Source of the DNA: Ceratodon purpureus
Lineage: Eukaryota; Streptophyta; Bryopsida; Pseudoditrichales; Ditrichaceae
Assembly: GCA_014871385.1 (NCBI GenBank)
Contig: CM026422.1
Coordinates: 23,863,014 to 23,927,013 of the forward strand
Direction of reading: 5' to 3'
DNA: 64,000 bases
Below are positions 28,714 through 41,797 of the stretch, in pieces. A program made the translations under genes and the position numbers. The notes below the pieces were generated by a model, which did not search any database, was not told where the DNA came from, and was given only the letters and a program-made list of their open reading frames with translations. Position 1 is the first letter of the stretch. Every line of letters begins with the position of its first letter.

Positions 28714-30549
28714 ATGGCGGATACCATTTCATGTAGAAGCAATTCGATTTCAGGGTGGGAGTGGACGAGTCGGACCTTCTGTATGATTGTTCTTTCTTGC
28801 TGTCTGCTGCCCTTGCTATCCGAAGGTGCACCCATTCAAGCTGGATATGTATGGAACGGTGACCCGGGATTTGCAAACATAACGGGACCAACTGCCGCCA
28901 AGAGAGTTTCCACCACCTACTTAGCGTCGTCTCCGAATGAGCAGTACGCCCTTGCATTGACCATCGAAACTTCAAGTAAGTAATCGTGACTATAACAGTA
29001 TACTTGTAAAATAAGTAGAATTGGTGTTTCAATATATAATTCCAATGCAACTTGATGCGACTTGGTTAATCAACTCGGTGATATTTATGTAACGGCTCGC
29101 AGAGACGTCCACCCCTACATGTTACCTGGAGGTTTTCTACTTCTCCTCAACTTCAGTCGAAACAGCGCCTCCACCTGGCTCAATAATATCGCATCGTTCA
29201 TTTCCATGGACCCAACCTTGCCCCCGCAAATCGATACCCAATGGAAACTGCACATTTGCATTCACCCAGGACGGGGACATACAACTGCTCAACAACGTGG
29301 CAGGCCGCTCGAATCTGGTTTGGAATAGCAACACCACTGGCCTGGGTGCCACAACTCTTGATGTGCGGGACTATGATATCGTGAACTATGAGTATGATGG
29401 CAACCTGGAGCTGAGAAACTCCTCCGGTGACATAGTGTGGGAAAACGGGCGAAATGACACCAACTATGGTTGTGGTGATCCATCCTGGGGATTAGCTGCT
29501 TCGCACGCTGCTGCTGCAAAACGAGCCTCGGTGATGAATCTCATCTGTTTGGCCCTAATATCCTTCGCCGGAGCTGCTCTCATGTTGTGGGACTCGGGAA
29601 CTGCAAGGCCTGGTCGGGACCAGCTGCTGATCGTTGGCTTCGTCGCCTGCTGCCTCCTCCTGCCTAGTTCATCGGAGAGTAAACCCATTCAAGCTGGATT
29701 TACTACAAAACTGTGGGAAAATTTCACTCTCAATGAAGGTCAATTTGACATCTCGATGTCTCTAGTGGAGTCCGCAACCAACAGGACTGCCCTTTTGTTC
29801 CATGTTGCAGCAACAGGTACGTTGAACGGCGAACCATTATTTTTCGGTTTCGCTCTCCCTCAACCATGAGACATGTCCTTTTTTATTTCTTGTTACAATC
29901 AATCAGAAATTTCTACAATCTAATCAGCAAGAAAGGGAAGTGCAAAAGAAGATATCTGAAAGGTCGAATCGCCCTAAATGTACCGAATTCTGCAATTGTT
30001 TTCAAGTGGAATGATCCTCTGAATTGGTCTTATGTGGATCTGTTTATCATTGTGACAGAAAAATGGGGTGCAACCTGCTATATATCGGTGGGGGCGGACA
30101 GACAAAGTACCGACATCGTCTTAAACGCTTCCGCACCTGGGCCTGCAACTCCATCGAGCAACGTGAACACCGTGGAATACGTTCCCTGGTCGGCTCCATG
30201 CCCTCGAAAACTACTACCTGCCTTTGTAAACTGCACCTTCACCTTCACAACGAGCGGCAACATACAAGTTCACAACTACAACGTTGCGGCTGGTACCTCC
30301 GAGTTACTGTGGAGCAGCAACACGGCGGGTTTGGGAGTCACCAGCCTGGACATGCTGGACTCGGACCCAAGTGGAAGCGGCAGCATGGTCCTGTACAACA
30401 ACCGCAGCGAAGTGGTGTGGAGGAACATCCTGAACGCGACAGACCAGAACTTCCAGTGCTCTACTCCTACTTCGGGAGCTGCACTGCGCGTGTCCATCGC
30501 TTCTTCCAGCCTCGCTCTTCTCGTGCTTTCCACTTCTTTCCTGCTCTAG
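28714..30549 (+). CDS. Bulb-type (GNA) lectin protein, two copies fused in frame
   Basis: Exons 28714-28975 and 29103-29816, then about 29963-30549 (last acceptor least certain): about 520 residues. Copy 1 has a signal peptide (about residues 20-38, ending SEGAPIQAG), then CPRKSIPNGNCTFAFTQDG, VWNSNTTGLG and GNLELRNSSGDIVWENG, which is the B-lectin beta-prism pattern with many N-glycosylation sites. Its hydrophobic tail (NLICLALISFAGAALML) runs without a stop into copy 2's own signal-like segment (LLIVGFVACCLLL...SKPIQAG) and a second lectin domain (GSMVLYNNRSEVVWRN). The protein ends with a hydrophobic tail typical of GPI anchoring. An ATG at 29581 could start copy 2 alone. Such lectins bind mannose-type glycans outside the cell; the sugar-binding residues look degenerate. 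Confidence 0.7.
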
Positions 30550-30899
30550 TTTCCAGCATTCTAAGATGCAGAGAATATTGTTAGAAACTTTAGAGAGTTT
30601 AGTGTAATGTATAGTAATATAGCTTACATGTAGAAAACATGCCAGGTGATTCACGCATGTCGGATAGAGTACAACCAGCGCTAGTGCTATCCCTGAATAA
30701 AACAGAGATGCCGTTGCAATGAAATTCGAAACTTTAAATTATTCAACATGGACGAATCCTGTCTATTTGAAGTGACGGTGCTGTTGGGATTTCCGTATGT
30801 TGCCAGAGTTATAAACATTTCTTCCACTTACGGTTACACCTGCAAATGCAAATTTCTAATATGCAACTTGTTAAGCATTGCAGCTTCGTCAATCTGCTT

Positions 30900-31260
30900 A
30901 TAATTGTCAAGGCTTACAGACACATCCGGTGAGACCGTGTGTTACCCAGGGGTTGTCTACCTTCCTGCCCGACATAAGTACACTTCTGCACCAGCGTCTA
31001 CGGCTGGATATGTACACTATCGGTTTAATACTCGTTGGACACACGTTAGCCCCCAGATGCCATGACCCAATAGCTACTGCTCATTTGCATTTACTGAAGA
31101 CGGCGACATAAATTTGATGAGCACCCGATTTACTCAGTGGCAGCCCGTTCTGCCCTGCTTCAGAGTAGCAATTCCACTAGTGACCTGGGCATACCACAAT
31201 GCTTGTAATATGGCCGAAACATATTAATCATGCCTACGATATCTGGCCTGAACATGGCCA
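30900..31260 (+). pseudogene. Decayed bulb-type lectin copy
   Basis: Fragments in shifting frames match the copies upstream: ATAGCTACTGCTCATTTGCA coding CSFAFTEDGDINL (compare CTFAFTQDGDIQL), then LQSSNSTSDLG. Stops and frameshifts between them rule out a functional gene. Confidence 0.55.
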
Positions 31261-32334
31261 CCGGCCTGGCTCTAGTAAAACTCCTGTAAAACTCCTGCTG
31301 TGACATATAGTGGGCAGATGTCTGTATAACTTAAACTTCCACTATTAACCTCGCAAGCTATGTCGAGAATGAAAGACTCGGTTACTCATGTGCTTGATCC
31401 ATTCTCTGGCAGCTGCCATCTTACGGGAACTGCTCGGTCAGATGGTGGGATGAATTGCTAGCTGCTGGCTTGAACTGGGAGTCCGCCCGTATAAAGCCGC
31501 ACTAGCCTCTTCTCACATTGGTAGCAAAATGTGTTGCTTTTTATTCTTATTTTGAGCCATTGGTGGTGTTGATGAGTTAGGTTTGTCACAATAGACAAGA
31601 AAAAATGGCATTTTTTCTAATGTTCATTCAGTCAAAGCGACATATTTGTAATTAATGTCATTTCTAAGCCTTAATTTTGTGACTGCTCTCCACCTCTTTT
31701 AGACTTGTTTTCGCTATTCAGATGTCCAATCAAGCTATTTTTGGCCTTTAAATGGAGGAACTTTGAAGTAACACTTATTTGTACCCCAAACTTCCTCTTC
31801 AAATGAGGTAACCTCATCTGATTTGAGATCTAATTCTATGAATGCCCTCCATCTCTCTCTTCTCTCTCTCTCTTCTTCTTGCTACTATCACATGCCAGGC
31901 AAATTACCCTAGATCTAGTGCATTGAGTAACTCCACCTTTGCACAACCTCAGAACCTTGAACTTTTGCTTTAACTTGTCCCTAGTAGCTTTCTTTGTGAG
32001 CATCCTTTGATACGATAAGTAAGAGTAATTTTGATTAAGTCAAATTATCACTGCAAATTTCAATTTCAATGATGACAATATTGCACTTGGTGATGAAACT
32101 AGAAAATCAACATTATCTCCCAACAACCAAGAACGCTAATTTTTGGTAAAGGCGCCTATTATTGCTTGCTAATTCTAAACCAACTAACTGATGGTCATCA
32201 ATTCAAATTTTCATGTGAAATGTGTTGAGAATGGTTTTGAGGGATAGGATCCACATTTTAAAGTAGAATTAAAGTTACGTAGGTTCATCAATGTGATTTT
32301 CATATGATGCCGTAACACTAAAAAAATCCCTAAG
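31261..32334. other. Intergenic, no gene seen
   Basis: Contains a CT-dinucleotide-rich tract at about 31848-31880. No supported gene. Confidence 0.5.
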
Positions 32335-32547
32335 TTGGTATTCGCTTCCACCCCTGCTCCACCGACTACTGCGAACACCTTCGGAATCCACCCCCTGGTC
32401 TGCTCATTGCCTCGCAAATTGCAGCCTAAAGGAAACTGCACATTCACCCTCACCAAAGATTCCAACATACCAGCGTACAACGGAGTTGATCAGAACAGCT
32501 GCAAAACTATGTGCAAGAAGGAGCATCTTCTGTTCTGTAAAGTATAA
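32335..32547 (+). pseudogene. Bulb-lectin fragment
   Basis: The open stretch codes CSLPRKLQPKGNCTFTLTKD, matching CPRKSIPNGNCTFAFTQD of the intact lectin. Upstream and downstream lectin parts are absent, so this is a single-exon remnant. Confidence 0.55.
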
Positions 32548-34382
32548 CGCCAGAAATGAAACACTAGCCAGAAGAATGTTGTCCGCAACATGACCACCAG
32601 GATTATCGGTGTTGGAATCCTGTGAGTGCGGAAACATCACTAGTAGAAGCGCTGCGCATTAATTCCTTCGTCTTTCAGTGCCTGATTCTCGTCCGCTTTC
32701 CTGCAGCCCAAGTTCCTAGCCGGTGAGACGTAACTTAACCAAGTAGTTACCATGAGAGCTGCATTCCATAACTTAGAGAAACTTCGGGAAAAGTGATGGT
32801 GACATCAGGGCTTAGATGGACAAACAAAAACGTGATTGATTGAAATATATAGGGTACCGTATTTTGAATATTAAAATGAAATAATTTCAATTTAGGTGGC
32901 CGCACCAGGAACACGACTTTCGGAAGCTTTGTGATGGTTAAATGGTACGTTTGGTGTGAAAAAAATACACGAAGGTTGGTCGGCGAACTCAGTTAATTGC
33001 CTCTAGTTGAATGGCACGCTTCATCAATAAGATCACCTCACGTACCTCACAATCCCACCTTTGCCATAACCCACATTTAAAGATTGCAGCAGTGTGGTCC
33101 CTCAGCTGTTGCAGTCACCCAAGTTCTTACTCTTCCACTCGTGTTTCATAGCAATAAGAAACTTCAAGGATTGGTTTAAGGAGGAATCAGGCTATGCTCA
33201 TGAAAACCGCACATCAGGTAGCTAGGTACGTTGCTTGCAAGAAATCACCCCCATATCCTATGACAACTTCCCTGTTCCTTGTTGCAGAAGAAAACTCTTT
33301 TATGGAATGATCAGCTGCCACGTCACCATAGCAGATCATCATCAGGGTATATTTATGGTATTTCTAAAACCTTTGAAAGACCTCGGCACAGGATGACTGG
33401 ATTCAGTCTCTATCACCAATCTCGTGCAGCAGCTACCTGGAGTTGAATTTTGGTAACAACGTGCATTATTTGCTGAAAAGAGAAACATTTGCAACCGCAG
33501 TTGCTTGTTTTGGTAATCCACACCACATCAATGTACTGATCGCTCATTACAGCTCAGACGTGACTGGATAGAATCACGCTGAGTCACCTGTTTCTAGAAG
33601 TAAGCGTCCAGCAGCGAATTGGCAATGACATGTTCCACACAAAAGTAGCAGGAATACCATTACGAGGTCGTGCTGCACCCACCTCAAAAGAAAGCAGAGT
33701 TGGTTGGAGTCTCTCTGCTTGCGGACAACGACAAATAGCAGTAGACCTCCGGCTCTGTTTGTAAGTTATCTCTTGTCGACAAAGCGCGCTTTTATTGAAC
33801 AATAGTACAGCAGCAGCCTTAGAAGTGAAGATTTTTGAACCTTGAGCGCGTGGATCGACCGGCAAGATAATTGAGCTCTGGGCTCTTTTTTGGCAGAGTA
33901 CTTGGAGTTGCATGCGTAAGATGTAAGTCAATGATGCTGAAGTAACCAATTCGACTCATGCCGTTAGATTCTCGCTCGTTTAGTTGGAATCTTTGGATTT
34001 ATTGAACATGTAGACCTGAAGACTGTACTGCGACTGGTTCGAGTGCGTAGCGTCACGATGATCGCATCGAAATCGGCACGCGGGTAAATGTGGTCTGTCT
34101 GAATGAGGGCAATTATATTATTGCAGAGAAGATGCATCTCCACCTCATGAACATGATCCGTTGAGCGTCCTCCAAAATAAATAGCAAGCTTTGAACGTCG
34201 TCACGGCATAAGAGACTCAAAGTATGTGCAAATTCGAGCAGCTTCAGATTCTCTTGGTTAACCTTGGATCCTCATTTTCATTAGCTGAATTTTTGGATCC
34301 ATGCTAAGGCCATCGCTGCATCACAAGCTAGTCATTTTTCCGACTGAATCGGTACTTCGTCTTCTAAGCTTCCACCTGCAAC
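32548..34382. other. Intergenic and upstream region of the alcohol oxidase
   Basis: About 1.8 kb with only short open frames without recognisable similarity. No repeat structure or RNA gene seen. Confidence 0.5.
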
Positions 34383-37300
34383 ATGGAGGCGACCCAGAAT
34401 CACCACCTCAACGGATTCGGAGGGCACGGCGACGAAGAGATTGAAGGAGCAGGTGGGCATCCGTTGTTGACGTCATGGAATCCACCAACAGAGCACAGCT
34501 TCTCAAAAATCCAGATGACAACTCTGACATCTCTTTGCGATGCTTTCTCGCCGTCAATCGATTACCCTGGAGCAGATTCAGCAGAAGAAGTTAATCTCCA
34601 CGATTCAGATACGAAGTCGTCTCAACAGACTGAGAATTCTGCCGGCTCAAGAAAATCATTCAAAGGCGCTCGTGACATGTCGGCGTTCTATGGATGCTCA
34701 GCGTCAGATATGGGAATTCCTGAGGATGTAAGTGAACACCTAATCCATTGAACTCTTTTGCAAGAACTTGACGATGAAGGTCAACAAGATCTGTTTTGAA
34801 ATGAAATGGAACTGACCTTGTGGTGATGCTCGAGACGATCGGTGCAGATAGCAGGTCTCCTAAGTGTGCTATTGAAGCCGAAGCTACTGGTGGCAATCAG
34901 AGTATTCCTCTGGCTGTTGTCCACACGGTTAGGAACTGTCATCTTGGGAGGGCGAGCGAGCCTCATCTGGCAATTCCCATTTTGCCAGAGCTTCTCGAAT
35001 CTTCCGAGATCAAATCAAGAGACAATCTTACGCCGATGGTCGCTGAGCATGTTCGCGAGTCTGCGAGCTGTGTACAAGCTCTTCAAGATGATCACCATGT
35101 GGGCTGTCTACACTAAGGTTCGGAAGAGAATCTCAAATTACTGCAGTTTCCTCTTTCATAACATCACCACCACTTTCAAACTGATTACGAGCTTGGAGAA
35201 GAACTGATGCTATTCGTTACTACACTTGTTTCCTCTGTTTTGTACAGATCGAGAAAAATGGACATAATCGCAATTGGAAGGCAATCGGCTACTGCGGGGC
35301 GGATCCGCAAGTTATCAGGGACAGGAAATCGTCGAGTGGCTGTAACTGTGCTCCTCGAGATGTGCTGAAGGACATTGTGATTGAGACCCAAGCAGCCGGG
35401 AAGAGTCTCGTCAAGGTACTGGATCGAGCTGGTGTCGCCGTCCTAGACGATATCAGTCCATTGAAGAAGCTGGCAACGACGAAGACGAAGAGAACAACCG
35501 CTATCCCATCTCGGTTGGAAAATTCTGCACAAAATGAGGTGGGAATTAGCTGCGACATTGTAGTGGTGGGATCTGGGAGCGGGGGCGGGGTAGCAGCTAG
35601 TGTTCTTGCGAAAGCGGGTTACAAGGTGATCGTTCTAGAGAAGGGAAAGTATTTCACCACCGAAGACCTCTCCACTCTGGAAGGCCCCTCACAAATGGCC
35701 ATGTTCGAGAAGCTGGGTTCCCTCGCGACAGAGGATGGTGGGGTGAACTTGGTTGCTGGGGCAACAGTGGGCGGGGGATCCACCATCAACTGGTCTGCCT
35801 GCTTTGAAACGCCACTCAATGTTCGTCAGGAATGGAAGGAGATCACTGGGCTCGACTTGTTCACCTCAACCCGGTACCAGCTCGCCATGCGTGAGGTATG
35901 GCGCCGTCTCGGAGTGCAAACCCACGTCACCCGGGAGAATCTGCCAAACTCCGTGCTCAGAGCGGGATGCGAGAAGCTGGGGCATGAGGTCGGTACGCTC
36001 GCGCGCAACACTCCTCCGGATCACGACTGTGGCTGGTGCACGTCCGGTTGCCCACGCAGCCAGAAGGGGTCCACCGCTGCCACTTGGCTTGTGGACGCCG
36101 CCGAATCTGGAAACGCCGTGATCATGTCCGAATGCGAAGCTGAGACAATCCTGTACAGCCCAAACGACAAAGCTGGTAAATGATCGCTCGCCCTCACACC
36201 TCAACTCCAACTCAGCCATAACTCCAATTCACATTGAAAGCACATTGATTAACGAGAAGAACAACCCCTAAACGAGCACAAATTGATTAACAAAATCACT
36301 TCAATGAATTCGTGGAATGTAGGGAAGAAGCAGTATAAAGCAAGAGGAGTGGTAGCTAAAGTTGGGACGAGCGGGTGCAAGGTGTATATTGAAGCGCAGG
36401 CTGTCGTTGTAGCATCAGGTTCCCTGATGACACCACCTCTGCTACTCAACAGTGGACTTCATAACCCCAACATCGGAAAAGGCTTGCATCTGCACCCTGT
36501 GGTGTTCATCTGGGGTTACTTTCCTGAAGAATGTGGACCTAGCGGAACTTGCTATGAGGGCGCCATAATGACATCGTATTCTCGAATCTATAAGAAAAAC
36601 TCTGGTGCCCCAGCTGCACTCTTGGAGGTCCCATCTACGCATCCTGGCAGTTTCGCCAGTTTTCAGCCATGGACATCTGGTGAGCTTCAATTCAGCTCAC
36701 GTACTATCATAGATTGATAAATCATAACACATGTAGCAATCAATGGTGATCACATGTCGATGCACCGCATTCATCTCTGTTGTTTGTGTTTTACGTAATT
36801 TACCAGTGTTGTGATCCTCCTTTGGCAGCTGCTGATTTCAAAGAAAGAATGGCTCGATTCTCCCGCACGGTCACGCTGTGCGTCGTCACCCGAGATGAGA
36901 GCAGTGGACAAGTGAGCGTGGAACCCGACGGCACACCCGTAATCACATACACTCTGAACGCAGCAGACGAGCAAACAGCTCTAGAAGGGATCGAGAAAGG
37001 GCTGCGGGTGCTGATCGCAGCTGGCGCTACAGAGATAGGAACTCATCAACAGGACGGAGAGCGGTTTCGTGTCAAAGGTATGTATATCCTAAACCCCAAA
37101 CTCATATCCAAACATTTGCAACAACATTTCAAATGTCGTTCTCATAACACCCAATTGCTGTGGCTACAGACGCAAACCCTAACGACATAGAAGCCTATCT
37201 CAAGAGAGTCAGAGCGAGGGGCGTGAAGAAGAATCAGATTTCGATGGGCTCCGGCCACCACATGAGCAGCTGCAAGATGGGAAGCGATCCCAAGCACTCC

Positions 37301-37495
37301 GTCGTCGATGGAGAAGGCGAGTCCTGGGAGGTGGAGGGCCTCTACTTGAGTGATGGAAGCGTCCTGCCGAATGCAGTTGGCGTGAACCCCATGGTCACCA
37401 TTCAATCCCTCGCCTACTGCACCGCTCACTCTGTTCTTCAATCCCTTCAATCTCAGTACAAAACTTCCTCAACCAAACGACAATCATTCGACTAA
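34383..37495 (+). CDS. FAO: Long-chain-alcohol oxidase (GMC oxidoreductase)
   Basis: Six exons with consistent phases: 34383-34727, 34848-35117, 35248-36175, 36323-36679, 36829-37077 and 37170-37495, giving 824 residues. It oxidises fatty alcohols to aldehydes with O2 in membranes (omega-oxidation and wax/lipid turnover). The FAD-binding site is VVVGSGSGGGVAA (about residues 310-322) followed by VLEKGKYF. Hydrophobic segments in exon 2 (ALL-rich, about 120-160) suggest membrane anchoring. Family hallmarks are DHDCGWCTSGCP (iron-sulfur-like Cys cluster), VVASGSLMTPPLLL, HLHPVVFIWGYFPE, and C-terminal GSGHHMSSCKMG with NPMVTIQSLAYCT, which include the catalytic His. Introns are short (119-173 bp). 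Somewhat longer than the usual ~750 because of an extended N-terminus. No defects seen. It is tail to tail with the LysM gene. Confidence 0.92.
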
Positions 37496-37631
37496 TTCTT
37501 ATCAGACCACCATGGTTTGCATATTCTGTATCATAATGTAGCCATTAGGATAGAAACAAAGATCAATATCACATGTGAGCTCCATGAGAGCTTCAATCTT
37601 ACAAAATTGGTGTGTACTGAAACCCTAATGG

Positions 37632-38009
37632 CTATCCTTTCTGCAATTGCGCCTGCGCCCTTGCAATGCATGACTCTGTGACATGACTGCCGGGCAGTAG
37701 CAGAAGTGGGTCGGTTCCGAGCTCCCGGCTACAAGCTGCTTGCAGAACCTCCCATTGAGTTGGGTCTCCGAGATACTTCTCGCTCAAGTCCCAGAGCGTG
37801 TCGCCCTCCTCAACCCTGCCCCAGTTTTCCTTCTTCTGTATCCTGATCGCTTCTCTGTCTTCCGAGCCCACTGCTACCACGACCTCCTTCACTGCCCCTG
37901 CCGTTTCTTTCACAGCTCCTGTTGCCGCTCCGGTAAACCCCTGCACTCCCCTGGCTGTCGACAGCACTAGCGATGGAGTGTCCGGGTCTCTGCTCACTTG
38001 TTGTCCCAT
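37632..38009 (-). CDS. Small LysM-domain protein
   Basis: 125 residues, ATG at 38007-38009, single exon. A LysM fold is at about 68-112 (VEEGDTLWDLSEKYLGDPTQWEVL...LLLLPG), a module that binds GlcNAc polymers such as chitin or peptidoglycan. There is no signal peptide. The N-terminus MGQQVS fits the N-myristoylation pattern, suggesting a cytosolic or membrane-associated protein rather than a secreted receptor. Residues 20-50 are an Ala/Val/Glu amphipathic stretch. Its 3' end lies 136 bp from that of the alcohol oxidase. Partner and ligand are unknown. Confidence 0.8.
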   Translation of the reverse strand: MGQQVSRDPDTPSLVLSTARGVQGFTGAATGAVKETAGAVKEVVVAVGSEDREAIRIQKKENWGRVEEGDTLWDLSEKYLGDPTQWEVLQAACSRELGTDPLLLLPGSHVTESCIARAQAQLQKG

Positions 38010-39686
38010 CGCTCACAGCTCACCACCTCCCCCAAATCATCAACAGATTACTGCACACAATCACAGTGTCTTATCTCTTTCAACTCCAAAAAAGCTTTGA
38101 AAAACAGCAACTAATAGCTATCAATCCACTGACAAAGACCTGAGTAGTTCAAAACATTCTTTACAAAATCTGCACTAAATAGTGTAGACTAAGAAATTTG
38201 AGTGTAAAATAAAACAGTTGGTAAAACTAGTGCCTTGACAAGGTGACAATTAGAGTCTCTGACCTCTTAAACCCTAGAAACGTTTTTGAAAAAATGAAGA
38301 AAAAAAAACTATATCCCAAAAAGAATTAAAGTATTGGAACCGGTATTTGGTAGAGCCTGAGGAAAAATATGTAAAAACTTGGCAGTTTGAGTGAAAAGAA
38401 AAGCGGATAGAATCATTACCTTGTCGATGCGAGTCCAAAACAAGTTCAACTTGTGGTGAGCAACTTGCTAAAGTATTCGTGTGAGTTGCAGCTACAGGTG
38501 CTGGCCCACAGTTGGAGGTTTCTTCGAGCAGCTGACAGTTGAGATCATTCAAAACAAGTGAAGTGTTTGCCGCCTCTGCGCAATCATACTCCTTCACTTT
38601 GGCACCACTTTGTAGGAAAGTGAGGAGCAAGCTGTTGCTTCATCGGCCCTGAAGCGTCCTGCAACAAAGGTGGCTTGTCCACATTCAGGAAATATCTCCA
38701 TCGTCAATCTTCCGAGCTTCTGGATCCACAAAAGTGTCGATACTGGAGCACCGAGCGTCCTAACTTATGGCCACTTGTTTATTTGGTAAGATGATGAAGT
38801 GTTCCAGTCACAGGTTGTAGCGGGAAAATAATATTGAACAGCTGATTGGGTGGAGTAAACTTCACTGTTCAGCGGTGCGGAATTGAGATGGGTCCACTGT
38901 GGAAAAGTGCTTAAGATAGTGTAATATTCTGCATATTTAAAATAGATGTATTGGGAAAGATGCTGTTACGTCTGTACTTTCAATGGTCTCGGTTGGACAA
39001 TAACGCTGATAAAAGTTCTGTTTGCGTGCAAAAGTGAGAGAAAGTGTCGAAGATTGAGTGCAGATAACGGCCTTCAGGTACTTGTTATTTTATTGTAGAC
39101 TTTGCAGTTTACAAACATGTCGGGTAGCTGTGGATAACATCATACAATTGCAACTCCATAATGCAATTCTTAAGTATTTGATCAAGGTATGCCAGGATTT
39201 TAATTCGTACTAATTATGTACTTTTAGAATGATACACCTCTTCAAAAGTCTGTCATGCAGTAAAATCTCTAAAGCTCAGAGCAAATTATGTTATGCAAAG
39301 AGTCTAATCCAACAGTTCGAATTAACATGGCATATGACATCGACGTCATTATTGACATATGATCATATCACAGAATATTCTGTGAAAAAAATCATACAAC
39401 ATCCAGGATAGAATTTGAGGGTGAGGGTCGTTATGTCTTAGGACGAGAACCCCAAAATTTCCTTAGGAGAGGGGATATACCCCACCGGCTGTAAATTACA
39501 TAGCAAATTTCTGCTGCCAGAAAGAAGTAAGAGGTTGGCACCGCATTACGATGATATCACCGCCTCTTCTATATACAAAACCCCTCCCTCTCCCTAACAT
39601 GATGTGATTGCTCACAATTTCGCCTCTGGATTAGTTACGAATACATATTTGTTACAATGTTGTGAGAAAGATAGCCCTCGCCTGAA
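38010..39686. other. Intergenic, one doubtful exon-like stretch
   Basis: On the minus strand 38425-38630 is open and ends at a donor-like CAAG/GTAATG, but no start or neighbouring exon was found, so no gene is called. The rest is AT-rich without recognised features. Confidence 0.45.
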
Positions 39687-41419
39687 TTATTGTGAATCCT
39701 TCGACGATAAGTTCTCCTCTGGAGCTGCTTCTTTAGCAACTAATACTAACACTCCCTCTTCACCCGATTCCAACCTCTGCTGCGCCTTCTCGTTTGCGAA
39801 CATGGAGAGGATAGTTACCCAAACAATTTCCACACAGTCCACCCACAGCAAACGCTGTTCTACTGGGACCAACCCGTATGTGATGAGATGTGCAAATGGC
39901 CACAACTTCCAACCAGCCTGCAAGGGAATAAAAGATTGATAAGTTCGATGTCTCACTCAAATAGCGAATTTGTGATTGTTAAAGGAAAAACAAATCTAAA
40001 AAGAGTAATTTGTTTTAAAAAACAATTGAACACTGGTTTTGAGTCCTTATAAAAAAACGGGGACAGAAAAATGATGTGCTATATCTTACCGTCAGACAGG
40101 GAATAAACGTTTCTCTTAGATCCTTGAAAATCCTCACTGGAGACTCGAATCGGAGCAATCCGAGGGCAATAAAATAAATACTATTCCAAATAGCAGACCA
40201 GATAGTTTGATCAAACGCTACTTTTAAGGGAACCACCCACCATCCTTGAAATGGGAACAGAAACTGCACATTCACACAAAATCAAAGCGTTTCAGCATCG
40301 AGCAAACTGCATCCTTATCAACAGCGAGAAACTCGAATGAGAATCTTAAAAACTTGGATATCCCCAGTTCATAAAGTAAAATGTACATACCTCGCAAACA
40401 TGATAGTAGTGATGCGACAAGGAGCCATGCAGGCAGAATCCGACCAGACCCGATCTCAAAAGCCTTACTCTGCTGAACTCGAGTACTGGCTTGCCCTCCA
40501 CACACTGCAAACAAGATATTCACATCTCAGACACAGAATCACCGTACATATCCACAATTCTCAGAAGCTTAAAGTCGTCTTATAACTGAACAAAAACAAA
40601 CAATGTTCCGGTTGGGAAAAAATTTACCTGGCCAATCCAGTCTCCAATTGAGTACACAATCCCACTAATCGTCATCTTCGCCAAAATTGGATTACTCTGG
40701 AGCACTTCCTCATAAGCATGCCAGCTGTGGAGAGGAGCATACTTGAGAACCTCAAACATAGTCCAACCGTGCCAAACATCATGATCAACAGTAACAGCCT
40801 TTGTAAACGCATACGAAATAGCAGCTCCAGCCAAGAGCGCGTTGAACGTCCTGTCAATAAACCTGTTCTCCTCATCCTCAGACTTCGTAAACCACAGCAA
40901 CTTAGGCCTATACAACACCGCAGACATGGCTTGAACCTCCTGCCCCCTCATCGCATCCATCATCTCCAAACTCATCTGATTCCCAGCACCATACCCCCCA
41001 ACCGGCTGCGGCCTGTCACTCTCCAGCAACTCCGCCAACATCCCCGTCGCGCCATTCAACCCCGTATCCTCAGGCATCGCCTGCACGACCGAAACACTCC
41101 GCACTCCATTCTCAGCCGCGACCGCCACATCCTCCTCCACCCACCGCAAATTCTTCGAGCTCCCACTCTTCCCTAAACTCTTCGACGTCCCAGGGGAGCT
41201 ACTATCCCCAGGCAAACTCGAGCACCGCACCGAACCCCCCTTAATCGAACCAACAAAATCCGAAACCCGAGCACACCCCGCCTTCCTCCCAATCGCAACC
41301 CTCCCCTTCCCCGAAGAACTACACACCTTCCCCGACAACACACGCTCCGGCAACCCGGAGCTCCCGCTCAACCCCCTCACATCCCTCCCGAACACACACG
41401 CAGGATTCACAGCTGCCAT
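39687..41419 (-). CDS. Mpv17/PMP22 family membrane protein, probably plastid
   Basis: Four exons, all phase 0: 40628-41419, 40391-40504, 40090-40263 and 39687-39917 (436 residues). The start ATG at 41417-41419 is chosen over a TTG-initiated extension. The first ~90 residues are Ser/Gly/Arg-rich and poor in acids, like a plastid transit peptide. The Mpv17/PMP22 region begins at about 243: YEEVLQSNP...YSIGDWIGQ, then VRLLRSGLVGF...HHYYH, WVVPLKVAFDQTIW, and a final GWKLWPFAHLITYGLVP with R.LWVD. The family forms four-helix channels or pores in organelle membranes; the transported solute is generally unclear. The C-terminal tail is acidic. No defects seen. Confidence 0.88.
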
Positions 41420-41797
41420 CCCTCCAAACCCCAATCCTCAAAAACTCACGACTCAGGAAACGAAAAAAACTAAAAAAACTTAGAAAAAATTACTGGAATC
41501 TTCCGCTACCACCACGGCCACGACCACCGCACGAGCAGCGAGCTCTGCGTTAAATGAAGCAGACGGAAACTCCCACTCCGACCTTGAAGGAAGCGTGCGA
41601 GACGCCCTCCTTATGAACGTCCTCCGCAATCCCCACCCTGCATGCCCCTCCTCATGAAGAGACCCAGATTTGAGCCCCTAACCCTAATTACCAACTCACT
41701 AACCACAATCACTAACTCACTAATCACAATCAATAACTTACTAAGAACTTACTAGTGACTAAGAGTTCGGGATTACAGGAAGATTCGGGAGTCGGCA

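Noticed and set aside
34842..35207. Separate small membrane protein gene
   Set aside because: It is exon 2 of the alcohol oxidase plus intron read-through; phase and splice sites agree.
38274..38630. Hypothetical 118-residue protein
   Set aside because: Starts at TTG, one donor-like site but no linked exon or recognisable motif.
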